DNA of 64,000 nt, taken from Porphyra umbilicalis (taxonomy: Eukaryota > Rhodophyta > Bangiophyceae > Bangiales > Bangiaceae). The DNA is taken from NCBI GenBank assembly GCA_002049455.2, contig KV918818.1, forward strand, positions 186,001-250,000, read 5' to 3'. A program made the translations under genes and the position numbers. The notes beneath the pieces are model-generated. The model searched no databases. It saw nothing but the letters and a program-made list of their open reading frames with translations, and had not been told where the DNA came from. This document shows, piece by piece, positions 11,449-24,670 of this stretch; position 1 is the stretch's first letter, and each line of letters begins with the position of its first letter.

Positions 11449-14400
11449 TCAGTCATCATAGCGATGAAGGAAGTGGCATGCCAGCATGGCCCATGGTGTA
11501 GGATTTGCATCCCTTGCATCTGCTGATAAAAGCACTTCGTACTCGAAACATGCGCGTATGGCGGTAGCGTACCAACTGGTGTTGGTCCATTGTGGTATGA
11601 CCACGGTTGCTTCCTCTGTGGTTGTCACCAAGCGTCGAAGGACTGAGTCCAAGTGTTGTACCGGAGGTACCAGAAACCCGTTGGGGAGCACTGGTACAGG
11701 GGGGTCGCTCCCGATCAGCGTCGCCTGTGCGGATTTCGGCCACACATATGTGTACGGGCCGTAAACACGGTTCAGCCGAGGGAAATGCCGAAAGGCAAGT
11801 TGGGGATCATACGCAAAGTTGCGCGTCATGGACGGCAAGGTGGACTTGAGCCACGCAATAGGACCTACTTCCTTAATTGCGACGGCTGTACTTGACTCTG
11901 TCCACGAGACGTCGGCATGGATAGCTCCGTCACCGGTAACATGGACATGTTGGATAGTGGGTATCCACGTGGAGTCCATGACGATGTTGGCCACGGTTGT
12001 GAGCCCGGCCTGTCGGCGACTTGCTCGCGTTGGCGTTTGCCACTCGTACCCCGGTACATGCTTCTTCTTCTGTCGAAGGAAACGCACCACCAGGTTGCGG
12101 GGGAGGTTCTCCAGGGGTTCCCAGGTGTCGTCCTTTGACCCGTAGTCGAACCAGCGCACCTTAGCGCTATAGCTGTCACCCGTCTGGCGTAAGCGTAGGA
12201 GTTTGTCGATCACATACTCATCGGCAGTTGCCGGGGGTGACTTGCGTTGGTCTAGACCATCTAGCAGGGGGTGTGGAACCGTGTCCGTCGTCGTTGGACG
12301 AGGAGCTGGGGTGACATGGTCACTGCTGACGCGTTTCTCCTCGCCGTCGATGTCAATGACAAACGTGGAGGCGTCCGCGTCTGCGTCAATGACCACGAAG
12401 GGTCCAATGGCTTTGCTTTGCAGCTTGTTTTGCCGATCGTGGTTGGTCGTGTATACGTAGTCGCCGATCTTGACGTCCGCATTGCGGGTTGCGACCCGAT
12501 GGTCGAAGTTACGTTTGTAACGTTGTTGCGTCTTACGCAAGGCCTCGACCACGATGGGGATCTGCTTGCGCAGGCGGGCCATGAACTCGCGCTTGCGAGC
12601 TAGGGGTGACCCATCCTTGAGCGTTCCCTTATTGGTAAGCGGAGTGCCCGGGGGCAAGTTGCGAACCGTGAGGTTGGGGATCCGCCTTGGGATAACGAGC
12701 TCAAATGGGGCGATGCCCGTCGACCGATGTGGTTGGCTATTATACGCCATGGTGATTACCGGGAGTAGCTCATCCCATCGTGATGGGTCGTCGGCGACGT
12801 AGTGTCGCAGCTGAGTAGCCATGGTACGGTTTTACCGTTCGACTTGCCCATTGGTTTGGGGATGATACGCCGTGGTGCGAACCGTTTCAATGCCAAGCAT
12901 TTTCATCACAGCGATGAAGAAGTTCGACATGAACTGGGGCCCTTGGTCCGATAGGATCCGGTCCGGTGGCCCGTAGGCTGACACCCACGCGTCGATGATG
13001 GCTGACGCCACTGACATGGCCGTGATTCGCCGCAAGGCGACGCACTTGGTGAGCTTGGCGAAGCGGTCGGTGATAACCAAGATGAAGCGGTTGCCCTTCT
13101 TGGAGGCCGGGATGGGCCCAAAGATGTCAACGGACAGCTCCGTGAGAGGCTCTGTAGCCTGAAACAGGGTCAAGGGCGTGGTGTGTCGCCGCAAGGCGAG
13201 GCGATTTTGCGCACACGTTGTGCATTTGGTGATGGTCGAATGAATATCCGTCACCATTGAAGGCCAGTAGTATGCCTTACGCATTGTGTAATACATCCGG
13301 TTCATACCAGGATGGGCGGCCACGGTTGCGTGGTGCTCGCGGTTCAACACGCGTTCGCGTAGAGACTTTGGAATAACCAGTTGATTGCCGTAAGGCGCAC
13401 GGCGGTACAGAGCGTGATGCTCATCGCGGAAGAAGGCCTTGGCCGTTCCGCACTCCACGCGAGTGGACATCTCGACGCAGAAGTCGTCTGTTTGTTGTGC
13501 TTCGACAACATCGTCGAACTCCACCGGTTCCGGTGTGTCGGTACCCGTGTACCTCCCCGTTCTTAAGCCGTTGGCCGTCTCGTCCGATGCCAGACAAGGT
13601 ATATCATCATGGATATCTTCTGGCGGCGCCACCGTAGAGGCGCGCAACAGGAAGTCGGGCAAATGGTGAGATGCACCTGGTTTATAACCATATCGAATGT
13701 GTATTCGGAGAGGCGAAGTCGCCATCGCATCAACCGTCCGCTTGAGTCGGTCGTGCTGTAGATCCAGCTAAGTGCTTGGTGATCCGTTCGGATGAGGAAC
13801 CGTTGCCCGTCGAGGAAGTGCCTCGACTTGAGGACAGCCCACACGACGCCGAGGCATTCTCGCTCCGTGGTGGAGTAGTTTTGCTCTGCAGCAGTGAGTC
13901 CTCGGCTCCAACACCCGACAGGGTGAAGCAGTTCGCCCGGCTCCTCTTGGAGGAGGGTAAAACCAACTTGGTCGGCGCATGCGTCCACGTCAACGACGAG
14001 CTTCCGATTGGCCTTCGGCAAGGCAAGTACCGGTGGGCACAACAGTGCGTTGCGAAGGTCCTCGAAGGCGGCGATAGCCACGTCCGTCGGTGGTGGTAAA
14101 TCCGGTGGGATCTCGGCCCTAGTCAGGGCGTTCAGGGGCTTTGCTCGTTTGGCAAAGTCTTTGACAAACCGTCGATAGACGTTGCACATGCCCAAGAAGC
14201 TTTTCAGCTGGGTCTTTGTGGTTGGGAACTTGGCATGCTTCAGAGCATCCACGTTCTTGTTGTGCACGTGCAGTTGCCCGGGGCGGACAATGTGTCCTAG
14301 GTACTCGACCTCATCGGAGAACCACGTGCACTTTTCCAAGTTGAGGGTGACCTCGGCTTCGCGGAGACGGTGAAGAACCGTGTCAACGTCTTTGACGTGT

Positions 14401-15899
14401 TGTTCCGCGTTTGCGAAGAAGATGATGACATCCTCTAAGTAGGCGAGGCATATCTGCCACTTCAAACCCGAGAGGATAATATCCAACGCGCGCTGAAAGG
14501 TAGCGGGCGCGTTCGTCAAGCCGAAAGGCATGGATAACCAGTGGTATATACCACAATGCGTTGTGAACGCTGTCTTCTCTTGGTCTTCCTTGCGTAAGGG
14601 TACTGGCCAGTACCCCGCGGTGCAGTCGAGAGACGTGAACACCTGGTCATCTCCTAAGGAGTCGAGGCAGTCCTCCATCCGAGGCAAGGGATAAGCATCC
14701 TTCTTGGTGATGTTGTTTAACCGACGATAGTCGACACAGAATCGGGCTTTGCCGTTCTTCTTTGGTACAATTACCACGGGGCTTGCCCAAGCACTATGGC
14801 TAGGGGCAATGACGTTGAGCTTCAACATCTTGTTGATCTGATCAGCGATGATCTGCCGTTTGAACGGCCCGGTCCGGTAGGGTTGGGCCCGTGTGAGCAG
14901 AGCGTCGGGAGGAGTGACGATGGCGTGCTCCGTAGCACGGATGACGCCAAGGGTTCCATCCCACATAGACGAATGCGTCTTAAGCATGTCTCGAATCTGC
15001 TTGTGCTGGTACTCGGGTGCCTCACTGAGGTCGAGGTCCTCGAGTGGGTCACGACTCGCGTCGTCCGATGATTTATCGGTTCCACCCTTTGGGGTGTTGT
15101 CATCCAAGACGGCGGAAAGTATCGGCCCTTCGTAGGGTTCTGCAAACCCCAAGGTAGAGTTCTTGCGAACAATGACTTGGTCCTTGCCGAAGTTGCATAA
15201 CTTGACCAGGAATGGTTCGTCCGGTTTGACGATGGCGATGCCGCGGGCGACTGCCATGGACTTGTGTCGGCACAACCGAATGTTCGGTGTGATGGTAACC
15301 ATACCAGGCGTGTCGCACATGGCCATGATCCACTCCTCCTTGTGTCCGTTGACACGCACCTGTTTGCAGGCTCGAACCCGAGCGGGTTTATCTTGCCAGT
15401 GGCGGTCCCACGCGCTGTCGTTAAGACAAGCTAAGATCGGCGTTGGCCGAGGTTGCTCTTCCGTGCATCGCACGTGCTCTTGCCAGACGATCTTGCGCAA
15501 GCGCGGCAGAATGCCCTCGATGTTTTGTTCAATGAACTCGGTGCCAAGAATGCACGGGACTGACAAGTTGTCGGTAACGAGGAATCGGTCAAATAGACGC
15601 ACACCTCCGGTGTCTACATACAGATGTATGGCATACTTCGTCACAAGACGATTGTTGTTTGCATCTCGGATGCGCGGAAGCGTAGTCAACTCTTCGGCGT
15701 AAGCCATCCAGTTCGAAGGGAGAACACTAGTTCGCAATATGTTCACCCCGGCGCCCGTGTCTAGGACAGGGCGGCAACTTCGCATTACGCGCAGGCATGG
15801 GCCTAGTGTGGCTGCGATCTCATAGTGCCGAAGGGCACGACGTAAGAGTCTTGTCACCGTACGCTTTCGCGTTCCGCCGGGCAACCCCAAGTCGGGCAC
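11449..15899 (-). mobile_element. pol region of the Ty3/gypsy element
   Basis: Read on minus: a retropepsin-like DTGA segment, a reverse transcriptase with its connection, RNase H, an integrase zinc region (HHCC) with catalytic core, and a chromodomain-like module near the C-terminus. Pol follows gag closely in a different frame, as is common in the family. The region is part of a fossil or recently active element and is interrupted; no single intact polyprotein is claimed. Confidence 0.9.
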
Positions 15900-15904
15900 C
15901 CGGC

Positions 15905-17551
15905 CTAGACGTTTTTCGAGTCGTCCACGGCGTCCGCCGGATGCGCGACCTCGTCTTCCTCGACGTTACCGTCGGCAAGGGCATGAACGCCGATAGGCGG
16001 TTGCCGACGCTCGCGAGGGCGATAAGGCTCGGCACACTGTGCGGCGAAGTGCCCCGGCTTGTTACAGTTGTAACAGATGTCAGCCCGATTGGCTTGAGAG
16101 ACGGCGGCCCGAGGGGGCGGCGGGGTGCGAACCGGCGTGAACGGTCGTTCCGTCGTCGTCCGCTGGTCTTGAGTCGCGTAAGCGACTTTAATCGCCGTTG
16201 GGCGGGTCATCTTGAGTTGCAAACGCAACTTGTTCGTACCGACCCAATACATCTGGGCGGTGGCGACCGTCTCGGACAGGGTGCGGTCGGGGAACTGGTC
16301 GTTCAGTACCCGGACGTGCGCTTGCACAAGGTCCGAAAGACCAGTGATGAAGACGTCCTTAACGTCTTGGATGTCGAACAAACCGTTCAGGAGGTCGCAC
16401 TGCGTTTCCACGCGATGACCAAAGGCCGTGGGCGCCTCGTTGTCTTGTTGCTTCATCGTAATGATGTCTTGATAGGCGTTAGCCATGGTTGCGTGTGTCG
16501 CATACTTCGAAAGAAGCCAGTTGACGGCATCTCCGTAGGTACGGATGGCGTAACGCTTACGTCCGAGGGTGCTGTTAAGCGCCCCGGAGAAGGCCATCTT
16601 GGCGTTGCCGGCTAGTCGAAAGACCATGAGCGGAAGGGCTTGACCGTGCGTCAGCCCAGCCGCGTCGCATGCGCGGCGAAAGGTCGTCAGGAACGTGAAG
16701 ATGCCCAAGGGCAGGGCTCCCGTGAATGGCTGTTGCCCATGGAACGCTCCGTCCAAACGTTTGTTGAGACGGTGCGACCGCTGTGCCTCTTTAGGCGTAT
16801 ACGTCAGTTGACGGCGGATCAGGAAGTACGTCCTGTAGTCCAGGAGTTTCTTGAAGCGGCTATTAGCCGGGCGGATCACCTTGATCCTATCGGCTTTTTC
16901 AAGTCGCTCCTTCCGTTTGGTGGGGGGCGCGGGGCGCTTGCGCGCGGCCGCGTCCGACTCGCTCGAGCTGTCGCTCGGCGAGGACCCACTTGGGGGCGAC
17001 GGCGGGTGTGGGGGCCCGTGGCTATCGTCCGAAGAGGACGTGTCCGTCGCGTTGGGGTTGTCGTCGTCTGACGACGTCGGGCTTGACCCAGAAGCGGAAT
17101 CGTCGGAAGATGAGGAAAGCGCGGCGTTAGCCGGAGCATCCTTGCGGACGGACTTGTCCTTGATCAGCTTGCTCGTCTTCTTGACGTCCTTGGTCTTGTC
17201 GCCCGACTGGCGGCGAGACTTAGCCACACGGCGTTCCTCCTCATGGGAGTCGACCTTGCGCAGGGCCTCGACGTCGTCGACCAACTTGTCATTGGCTCGC
17301 GCCAGAGACTCGTTAGTCTGTTCTTGGGCCGTTAGGCGTCGCTGAAGTGCTTCAACGGCCGCCTTCAGGCTCTCCACCACCTGCATCTGCCCAGAGGCGG
17401 CTTGATCCGCAGGGATGGGAGCAGTTGGAGCACCGTCCGTTGGGGCGTCGGAGGCGGCAGGAGTGCCTTGTCCCCCGCCCGGCGGCCGGTAGCCAGATGG
17501 CAACTTGCCGTCTCTGGCTCGCCGAGTGCCGCCGGTACCACCAGTAGACAT
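15905..17551 (-). mobile_element. gag region of the Ty3/gypsy element
   Basis: About 548 codons: a Gly/Pro-rich start, a coiled-coil-like charged stretch, an acidic Ser/Asp-rich and basic middle, a retrotransposon Gag-type helical region, and one CCHC zinc knuckle (C-x2-C-x4-H-x4-C) near the C-terminus. It begins about 230 bp inside the 5' LTR, as expected for gag. Confidence 0.85.
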
Positions 17552-17781
17552 ACTGGGACCTGAACAAAGTGTTCCGACTTGGCTTACGCCTTGCGCGCCA
17601 ACGTCGGAGATCTCAACCGTGATGCCCCCGGCACCACGCCCACAAGTCGATGGCTTACGCCCCGCGCGCCAAGAGACCGTATCGACACCGTCACAATGCC
17701 ACGAGGCAGCGAGAAAGTTCTCGGGGACACCGTGCCGCGACGCACGATGAAGGCGAGGGTATCCCCTGCTGCTCCACCAAA

Positions 17782-18174
17782 TGTGGTATTAATAACGTTA
17801 GTTCAATTACCAGTGTACTGAGACCGACCGTAGCCAAGCAATAAAGCGAGTTCTATCGCCGTCGCGGCGAGGAAGAAGACCTTTTGTCGAAGGGCATCCG
17901 ATGGGGAGCCGGGTGGTGCCCACGACGGCGACCCCGGACCCATGGTGGTTTAATACAAACAACGGCACTGGTCGATCGACCATCCGATCAAGCGATCGTA
18001 ATGAGTGCCGGCAGACAGACAAGACAGGCAAGCAAACAAGCAATAAAAAATAAACAATGCGGAATTATCCCCCCAAAGGGCGTGCCACAAGCCCAGTCAC
18101 ACACATCCGTGGATTTGGCCAGTCAAGGGGGCTACTCGTGGCTAAGTGCCAATTGGTAGCAGAGATATGCTACA
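17782..18174 (-). repeat. 5' LTR of the Ty3/gypsy element
   Basis: 393 bp, partner of 9078-9470, followed by GAGAT at 18175-18179. On the minus strand the sequence just inside this LTR reads TGGTGGAGCAGC, where a tRNA primer-binding site is expected; I did not assign the tRNA. Confidence 0.95.
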
Positions 18175-19875
18175 GAGATGCCCGCAATGCCCCACAGTGT
18201 GCAGGTGGCTGCGGACACATTTCCAAACGCAAGGTCTCCGTGTGTCGTTATTTGCAAGATGATCACTGTGCGTGTAGAGACGACACCAGCGACCGCCCTT
18301 AAGACCGTGTCCAAAGAAGTGTGGCGCACTCCCTCCCCTGTGGTGCCCTTTTCTCCCAAGAGTGCTGATGAGTCGCTGTCAATTGCTCTGGTGCCGACTG
18401 ACGCTCCGTGGATCGAGCTTACGGGCGCAGTAGAACGTGCGCTAGAAATGGCGCGTAGACACCGTTTTAGTCACAGCTACTAGCAGTGGCAGTGCACCCC
18501 AAGCCACACTGTCCGCACCACTAGCCAGCTGATAGAGCTCTGCATGTACACACGGTACGACGCTACGATGCATGCGGGCGCTGCGCGTAGACGCGTTCGC
18601 AGTCCGACGCCCGGCCACAGTTCGTCACTAGGTCTCGACCAGTCTCGTGGTCACAACCTCGAAGCGTCTGTGAGGAGCACAGCCACCCGCCTTTACCTCT
18701 CCAGCCGTCATAGCTGACGACTCTGCGGGGGTCGCCATCCAACCACGTTCAGCCGGTCGCAATTTCACCGTCATCGAAGCCGGGGCGCGACTGCGCACGC
18801 GAAGTCGTCGATTTTGCCACCCCCATGTTCCCCGCCGGCAGCGGCGCGCCATGCGCTCCGCCGGCAGCGGCGCGTCTAGAGCTCGAACAACCCGACCCCG
18901 CACGCACCTAGCCGCGGCGGCGTCCCCACAGCAGCGACAGTGGCGCGCCACAGGTTCCCGCGAATACCGCCGTCGCCGCAGTTGCGCTTCGTCGCGCCAC
19001 GCGCGGCCGTCTCTCCGTTAGAAGGCTTTGAGCCACGCGCAGGCACCGGAAGGGATGTCGCGCCACCGCGAGCGCTGTGCGTCTGCCGCGCAGCGCATCA
19101 GCGGGCCGCTTTTTTCTGACGCAGGGGGCAGCGGCGACGGACGCTGACAAGCGGCACCCCACCTTTCCGTGAAGACGGTGGCAATAGAATATGTTGTAGA
19201 GAGGTACCACAAAAAATGGCAGGAAACGACAAAGAGAGTGGTAGCGCACAAGTCAGCAAGCATGCCTCATATTATGGGGTTCGGACACCCACGATGCAGT
19301 ACCATCCTCGCGCCCACTTCAAACTAGCACACGCTCAGGTACGCGTACGTATTTGGGTGCCCCCACGAACACAAACGAGAGCCACTCTTACCTCAAACAC
19401 TCAAGGAATAATGACAGGAAGAGACGGCGCTAATGTAGACGAGAGGCCGTGGTGTCCAGGCGGGGAAAGGGGGTCGTTGATGGGGAAAGGCACGCCGACA
19501 GTTGGGTTGACGGCAAGTGTCACGTAGCAACGGCGAGGTCGACGACGACAACGACGATGGTGCTGGCGGTGTGCTAGGCACATTGATGACCGGCCTGAAC
19601 GAGCCATCAGGAGGGAATGGGTACAGGTACACGATCATACCGAATCATCACCCCAACGGCGCCCCGCGATCCGTCCCCCTGAACCAGTGTCGGTGCGCGA
19701 AGTTTGCCCCCCCCGCTGGAATTGGCTTCCAGCGCAGTATTGATCGCATTTCGCGCTGCAGAGCACTCCCGGCCACACCCACGGCGGCGCGCCCTGTGTG
19801 TCTCGTCCCCACAGCCGCCAATCAGCCTCTTTTAACAGTGTCGGGGTGATGACCGTCATTCGCGGTGCCGCACGG
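18175..19875. other. DNA between LTR element and CACTA copy A
   Basis: An open plus-strand frame at 18178-18483 (101 codons) has no known domain. 18780-19000 is GC-rich with a short direct repeat CGCCGGCAGCGGCGCG (twice near 18832-18873). Otherwise mid-GC with nothing recognised. Ends at the CGG target duplication of the CACTA element. Confidence 0.4.
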
Positions 19876-20787
19876 CCCTACAAAAAAAACACCGCATATA
19901 CAGGGTTTTATGTGTCATAATGTGGGGTCAACCTGGGATTCCGACGAAAATCAGTATGCAGCAGGCAGATTACCTGGGTTTTTTGAGAGCTGGGATCAGA
20001 CCAATGCAGGAATCCCGTGTGATCCTCAACGATGGCTCAAGTGAAGATCCCTGGAAACCACATTCTGACAGTGTCCTGCGGTGAACCCGTTGATTGGGTC
20101 TGCACGCGCGGACCGGAGCGAAGCAAAGGAACCCTGCACTCGCTATCCAGCGCGCCCCCGACGGCTGACCGATTCGGAACATCCCCACGGCCCACCATGC
20201 TTCTCATCGGAGGGGGCGGGCCCTCTCGAGGTCGTCAGGTCGGCGCGACAAGCGGAAAATTCGTGTGGAAAAATGAGCTGCGGGAACAGTAATGCCGAGA
20301 AGTGGAGGGTGAGCGAGCAGGCCTCATCGCGTCATGTGGCACAGGTGGAGCTCCAAAACAGCAGCAAGGCATCGATGGCCTCTCGCTTGGACGTGAAAGG
20401 TCACATCAAGTGAAGCCGGACCAAGATATGGAGGCCTACAGGGTATTGACAGCCTCTCGCGTGAAAGCTGAGGGTCAGAACTGCGGCAGCTGGGCCTCCT
20501 GGTCCTCTCAGGAACAGGCTCTGGAAAGATCGAGAAGGCATCTCGCATTTCCGAGACCTTCGAGTGTTTAGCCGCAATGCTGGTCCCCCATTGGTCCGAT
20601 GGGATGTCGAAATCAGTATAATTACGGCTCCTCCGGCATCCACTGTGCCTCCCCATCTCAGCCATCGACACCAACACACCGCCGAGGACACCAAACCCCG
20701 TGGTTGTGACCACTTCAACATTGTCGTGTCCGTCCAGTCCGAGTTTTCGAGCCCCCCCCTCACCCCTTCCGACCCCCCGCAAGCATC

Positions 20788-23724
20788 ATGCAGTCCTCCG
20801 ACGGCAAGGACAGATACCCCTGCTCCTGCTTCGCGGGTACGGACGGTGGCCGGGCCGGCCCAAAAATGGTGTGCCGTGCGACATGGTTCATCCAGAATGC
20901 GTTCGAGAAGCGCCGCCGCCTGTCCCTTGGCGGCGCGGCAGCGAGACAACTACCAAGTCCAAGTTCACAGACGGTGTCAGCCGGTAGCTTGTCAGGTGAG
21001 GGCGCGCCGGCAACTCCTGGTTTGGGCTCAGCATCCGGCGCTGCCGTTGATCAAGGTGGATTTGGGAACAGGCGGCGTTGCGATGCAGACGAAACGCCAG
21101 AGTCAAGCGTCGCAAGTAGCAATGTTAGCTCTGATGAAGATCCGCAAGATGTTCCACCACCCGAAAATTTCCAAGATCCCCAACCGGAAACAGACGATGG
21201 AGCACCTCTTGCGCCGATTTATCAGACAACCACACCTACGAACGAAATTCGACTCTCGGTGCACGAGTTCAAGAACCGCGCAACCGATTTGGCCTTGTAC
21301 TCCTACACGGTTCATCACGATCTGACGCGGGCGGCGATTGCAGATTTACTGAATTTGAGCACCTCAGCTGCCAAGTACCGATCTCCCTACCTCATGGAGC
21401 ACTTTATCGACGCAAGTGTTAACATCGAGACGCGTGCTGTTTACTGCTGTGTGAACGGCTGTCTCGCCTTCACGTTCAAACTCGCGCAACAAACCGCGTG
21501 CGAGACATGCGGCGATCCGAGCTTCAAAAGTGACGGGAAACCAGCAAGACAGGTGACCTACTGGTCCCTGGCCTCATGGTTAGCTGACATTCTTGGCGAC
21601 CCCGTCATCGGGAAGTCCATGCTGGAAAATATCGAGAAGGCCCGCCTCGCCGCGGATGAGGATGCCGACGGGGTACACGACTACTACCACTCGGAGAAGT
21701 TCCGTTTCCTACGGGACCGAGGGCTACTCGGCGACACCTTCGTGCCGGTCAATTTGGGCTCCCATGGCCTTCAATTTTGGAGACAGAACGGGTTTGAAGG
21801 CTGGCCGATTGTTGCCACCCCGCTCAGTTTGAGCTCGAAACAACGATCCAACAACAAGTACCAGCTTCTTCTCGCCGTCACGCCAGGGCCTAAGCAACCA
21901 GTCGACCTCGAATCTTTTCTACACCCTATCGTCGAGGAGTTAAACCAGTTGGCACGCGGGATTCCTGGGCTCAAGGTCCCTAATCTACCAACTACGCAAG
22001 TATTAAGAGCCGGTGTGCTCAACTTTACTGAGGACCAACCAGGAGGCGACAAGCTCACTCGATTTAATGGCGTAAAAAGCTTGGTCTACAACCGGCTTCG
22101 CGAATTTGAAGGCGTTTAGATGGCGGCTAGCAACCACTTCTACTACCCACCCCATGGTCCCACACCGGGTAGGGCCAACAAGCAGCTATTTTCAGCGTAC
22201 ACCCTCGCGACACCGCGACGCACGGCAGCAAGCATCGCTGCAAACGCGTCTGCCGCGGAAAACTCTCTCTCGGAGGGACAGAGCGTGGCGGTCCAAACCC
22301 GTCTCCAGCAGAAGACCGGTATCAAGGGCTACTCCCTTCTCTTCGCGCCGAGCCCGGCAATGCGCCCGGCGTACCCGCACCTTGAGCAATTGTGGGACAT
22401 GGGTTCAACAGCTGCCCCGTACGACTTCATGCACCTGATTCTTCTCAACGTCGTACCTCATATGTGGAAGCTGTTTGCCGGCTTCAAAAGGGTGGAAAAG
22501 GACAAGGACGAAGCGTATAGCGTTCCCAAGTCCACCGTCGCCCTGATGGGGAAAGAGCTTCGCTCTGCCCGGCGGACTGTGCCAAGGGCCCAAGAAAGGT
22601 CCCTGCGAAACATCGACGTGCACCTCAAGTCGTTCAAGGCTGTTGACTGGATGCACTTGATTCTGTAATCAGGACCGGTACTTCTGGCTGGAGGTATGCC
22701 AAGTGAGTTCTACGCAATATTTATGGCGCTCAGCCGCGCATGCCGTCTGTTCCTCCGACCTCGAGGTCTCTCGGACGCGGACATTCTGGCGATCGATGTC
22801 AACATCAAGTACTTTGTCGCTAACTACTACACTAAGTTCTACCGCGGCACGTTTGCGAGGCTGCCGCTGTGACCATCGACAGTCGCAACTCTTTTGGACG
22901 TCGTTCCACTGCTGCGGGCGGGTGGCCCGGCCTGGGTTTTCTGGCAATTCCCGATGGAGCGAAAGATCGGGACGGTTAACCAGCTCAACCGATCCCACTC
23001 GAGACCTCATGCAAATCTTCAGGAGAATCTGATGCGACACTGCAAAGCTGACCTCATCACGTCCTTCGGTGAAAACTATCTACCAAGCGAATGGGCACAC
23101 ACAACTGGCAAGCGGCCGGTTGCTCCTGATCTTCCTCGCCGCAGCCTACAAGTGCCTCAAAGTACTGGTCCCGACTGCGCTCTTCTGCCGCCAAGGAGTG
23201 CACGAGCCGCGTTGGTCGGTACTGAACTGGCGGCAATGCGCGCGGTGCTTGGTCGAGAAGATGCAACCCAAGTTCCACCGGATATTGTCGCAAAGAAGTA
23301 CTTCCGAGCTAATCTGACCTCGGGCCTAATTTCTGATTCAAAGCCGGTTGGGTCGAACTGTGATACGCACCGACGTCAAACATACTTGGTGCGCATCAAT
23401 TCTACTGAGAGGGGTTTCCTTTCCGACTGGACTGTGGCAGTGCGCCCCGTGTCAACCTTTGGAGCCGTGCTGCACTACGCTGCTGTGTTCATTGACGGGA
23501 GCCCCATGGGATTTGCGTATGTGGAGCGTGTCAAGTCCGCCAAGGATCGGCGTGGCCGGTATGGATACGCCTCGTCCATGCATGGGATCGAGTGCTTCAT
23601 CGGGCTTGGGGGGGTGTCGTACTATGTGCCCATCGGTTCTGTTGGCAAAGTTGTTAGCACACTAGAGAGTGATGGGGTGCGCTTTCTATTATTTACTCGG
23701 GAGCCCTTTTCTGAGGGACAGTAG
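20788..23724 (+). pseudogene. Tnp2-like (Transposase_21) CACTA transposase, copy A
   Basis: A single frame of 2,937 bp. It starts at ATG 20788 and runs to TAG at 23722-23724, interrupted by three in-frame stops: TAG at 22117-22119, TAA at 22666-22668 and TGA at 22870-22872. There is no frameshift. The N-terminus has a Cys-rich CSCFAGTDGG motif. The middle has CCVNGCLAFT...CETCGDP, a zinc-ribbon-like site, then WPIVATPLSL, LLAVTPGPKQPVDLESFLHP and a later MHLILLNVVPHMWKL block. These are the hallmarks of Tnp2 transposases of CACTA elements, whose RNase-H-fold core cuts and pastes the element. The equivalents of the three stops in copy B are Tyr, Cys and Cys codons. A fungal-type KDZ transposase is a less likely alternative. 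It probably cannot make a full protein without readthrough. Confidence 0.85.
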
Positions 23725-24670
23725 GTCTGAGTTCGAGAGCGGCGTTCTCGAGATTTTCATCACTTGCGGGTAGTTGTTCTCTCTCTTGATCTATAACATG
23801 CTTTGTGCTTATTGGAATGTTTACCTCGAGGTTTGTGAACTTATCATATGCAAGCCAATATTTGGAAGTACGCGACAGAGAGATGTTAGGGCGCTGCAGT
23901 AATCTTCCTCGGCTCGTGTTGGGCGATCTTGATCTCGGCGGGCCCGGGCCACGTCGAAGCTTCTCCGCCGTAGAATCTCGAAAACGAGGCGGAGCGCGCC
24001 GCACACCATAGAGCCTGTACTATCAGCGGGGGGGCTCGTGGCTTGTCTGGGATACAGCAGCTGGCACAGCGCGTTCTGAGTAGGGTGTTGTCGCCGCATT
24101 GGAATGCGGGCCGCATTGAGGGGAGGTGCCCCAGACGCAGCTGTGCCGGCATGCCGTGAGAGCGCGACACGCTGTGTCACAGACACACAGTACACGACCT
24201 CGTGTGACGCGCGCCCGGCGTCTCCGTGCCAATGTCGACGTTGCACACGCCGCTCTCCGCTCGCTGTCTCATGCTCTGGCGAGCTGGTCGTGCGTCAGGG
24301 GCACGAGCCACGCATGCCGCGGCCGTGGCTTCCCACGGCCCCACTTTCATCATATTTCGTCACATAGCCTGACCCGTGCGCTTCCCCGTGCGGACGTTGT
24401 GCCTGTGCGTCATGGCGCGCGTCGAGCGCACCCATGCTGATGCATTTGTCCTTAAGTTCGAGCGCTTGTTTATTTGGTCCACATTGTTTCATTCGGATGA
24501 CCGCACCCCACCTTCCCACTCCGCGACCCCATCACTGAGTGTTGTGTGAGTGCCGGACGGTCTTCTTTTGACGTGAAAGGCAGTCGTTTGTGCTGTGACG
24601 AACGCGGGGAGCACTTTCAGTCACAGTTGATTGACATTGCGATGGGCCTACCTGTTTCTTTTTTCTTATT

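Larger units (their letters stand above)
9078..18174 (-). mobile_element. Ty3/gypsy LTR retrotransposon, chromovirus-like, young
   Basis: A 9.1-kb element read on the minus strand. It has two 393-bp LTRs beginning TGTGG and ending CTACA and is flanked by the 5-bp target duplication GAGAT (9073-9077 and 18175-18179). Gag with a CCHC knuckle comes first, then aspartic protease, reverse transcriptase, RNase H, integrase with HHCC zinc region and core, and a chromodomain-like tail. This order is the Ty3/gypsy order. By my count the LTRs differ at 4 of 393 positions, so insertion is recent. It looks nearly whole, with about two breaks in its coding region. A GC-rich tandem block lies between pol and the 3' LTR. 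Confidence 0.95.

Noticed and set aside
9103-18043. Identical 78-codon frames at 9103-9339 and 17807-18043
   Set aside because: They are the two LTRs of one element, not a duplicated gene.
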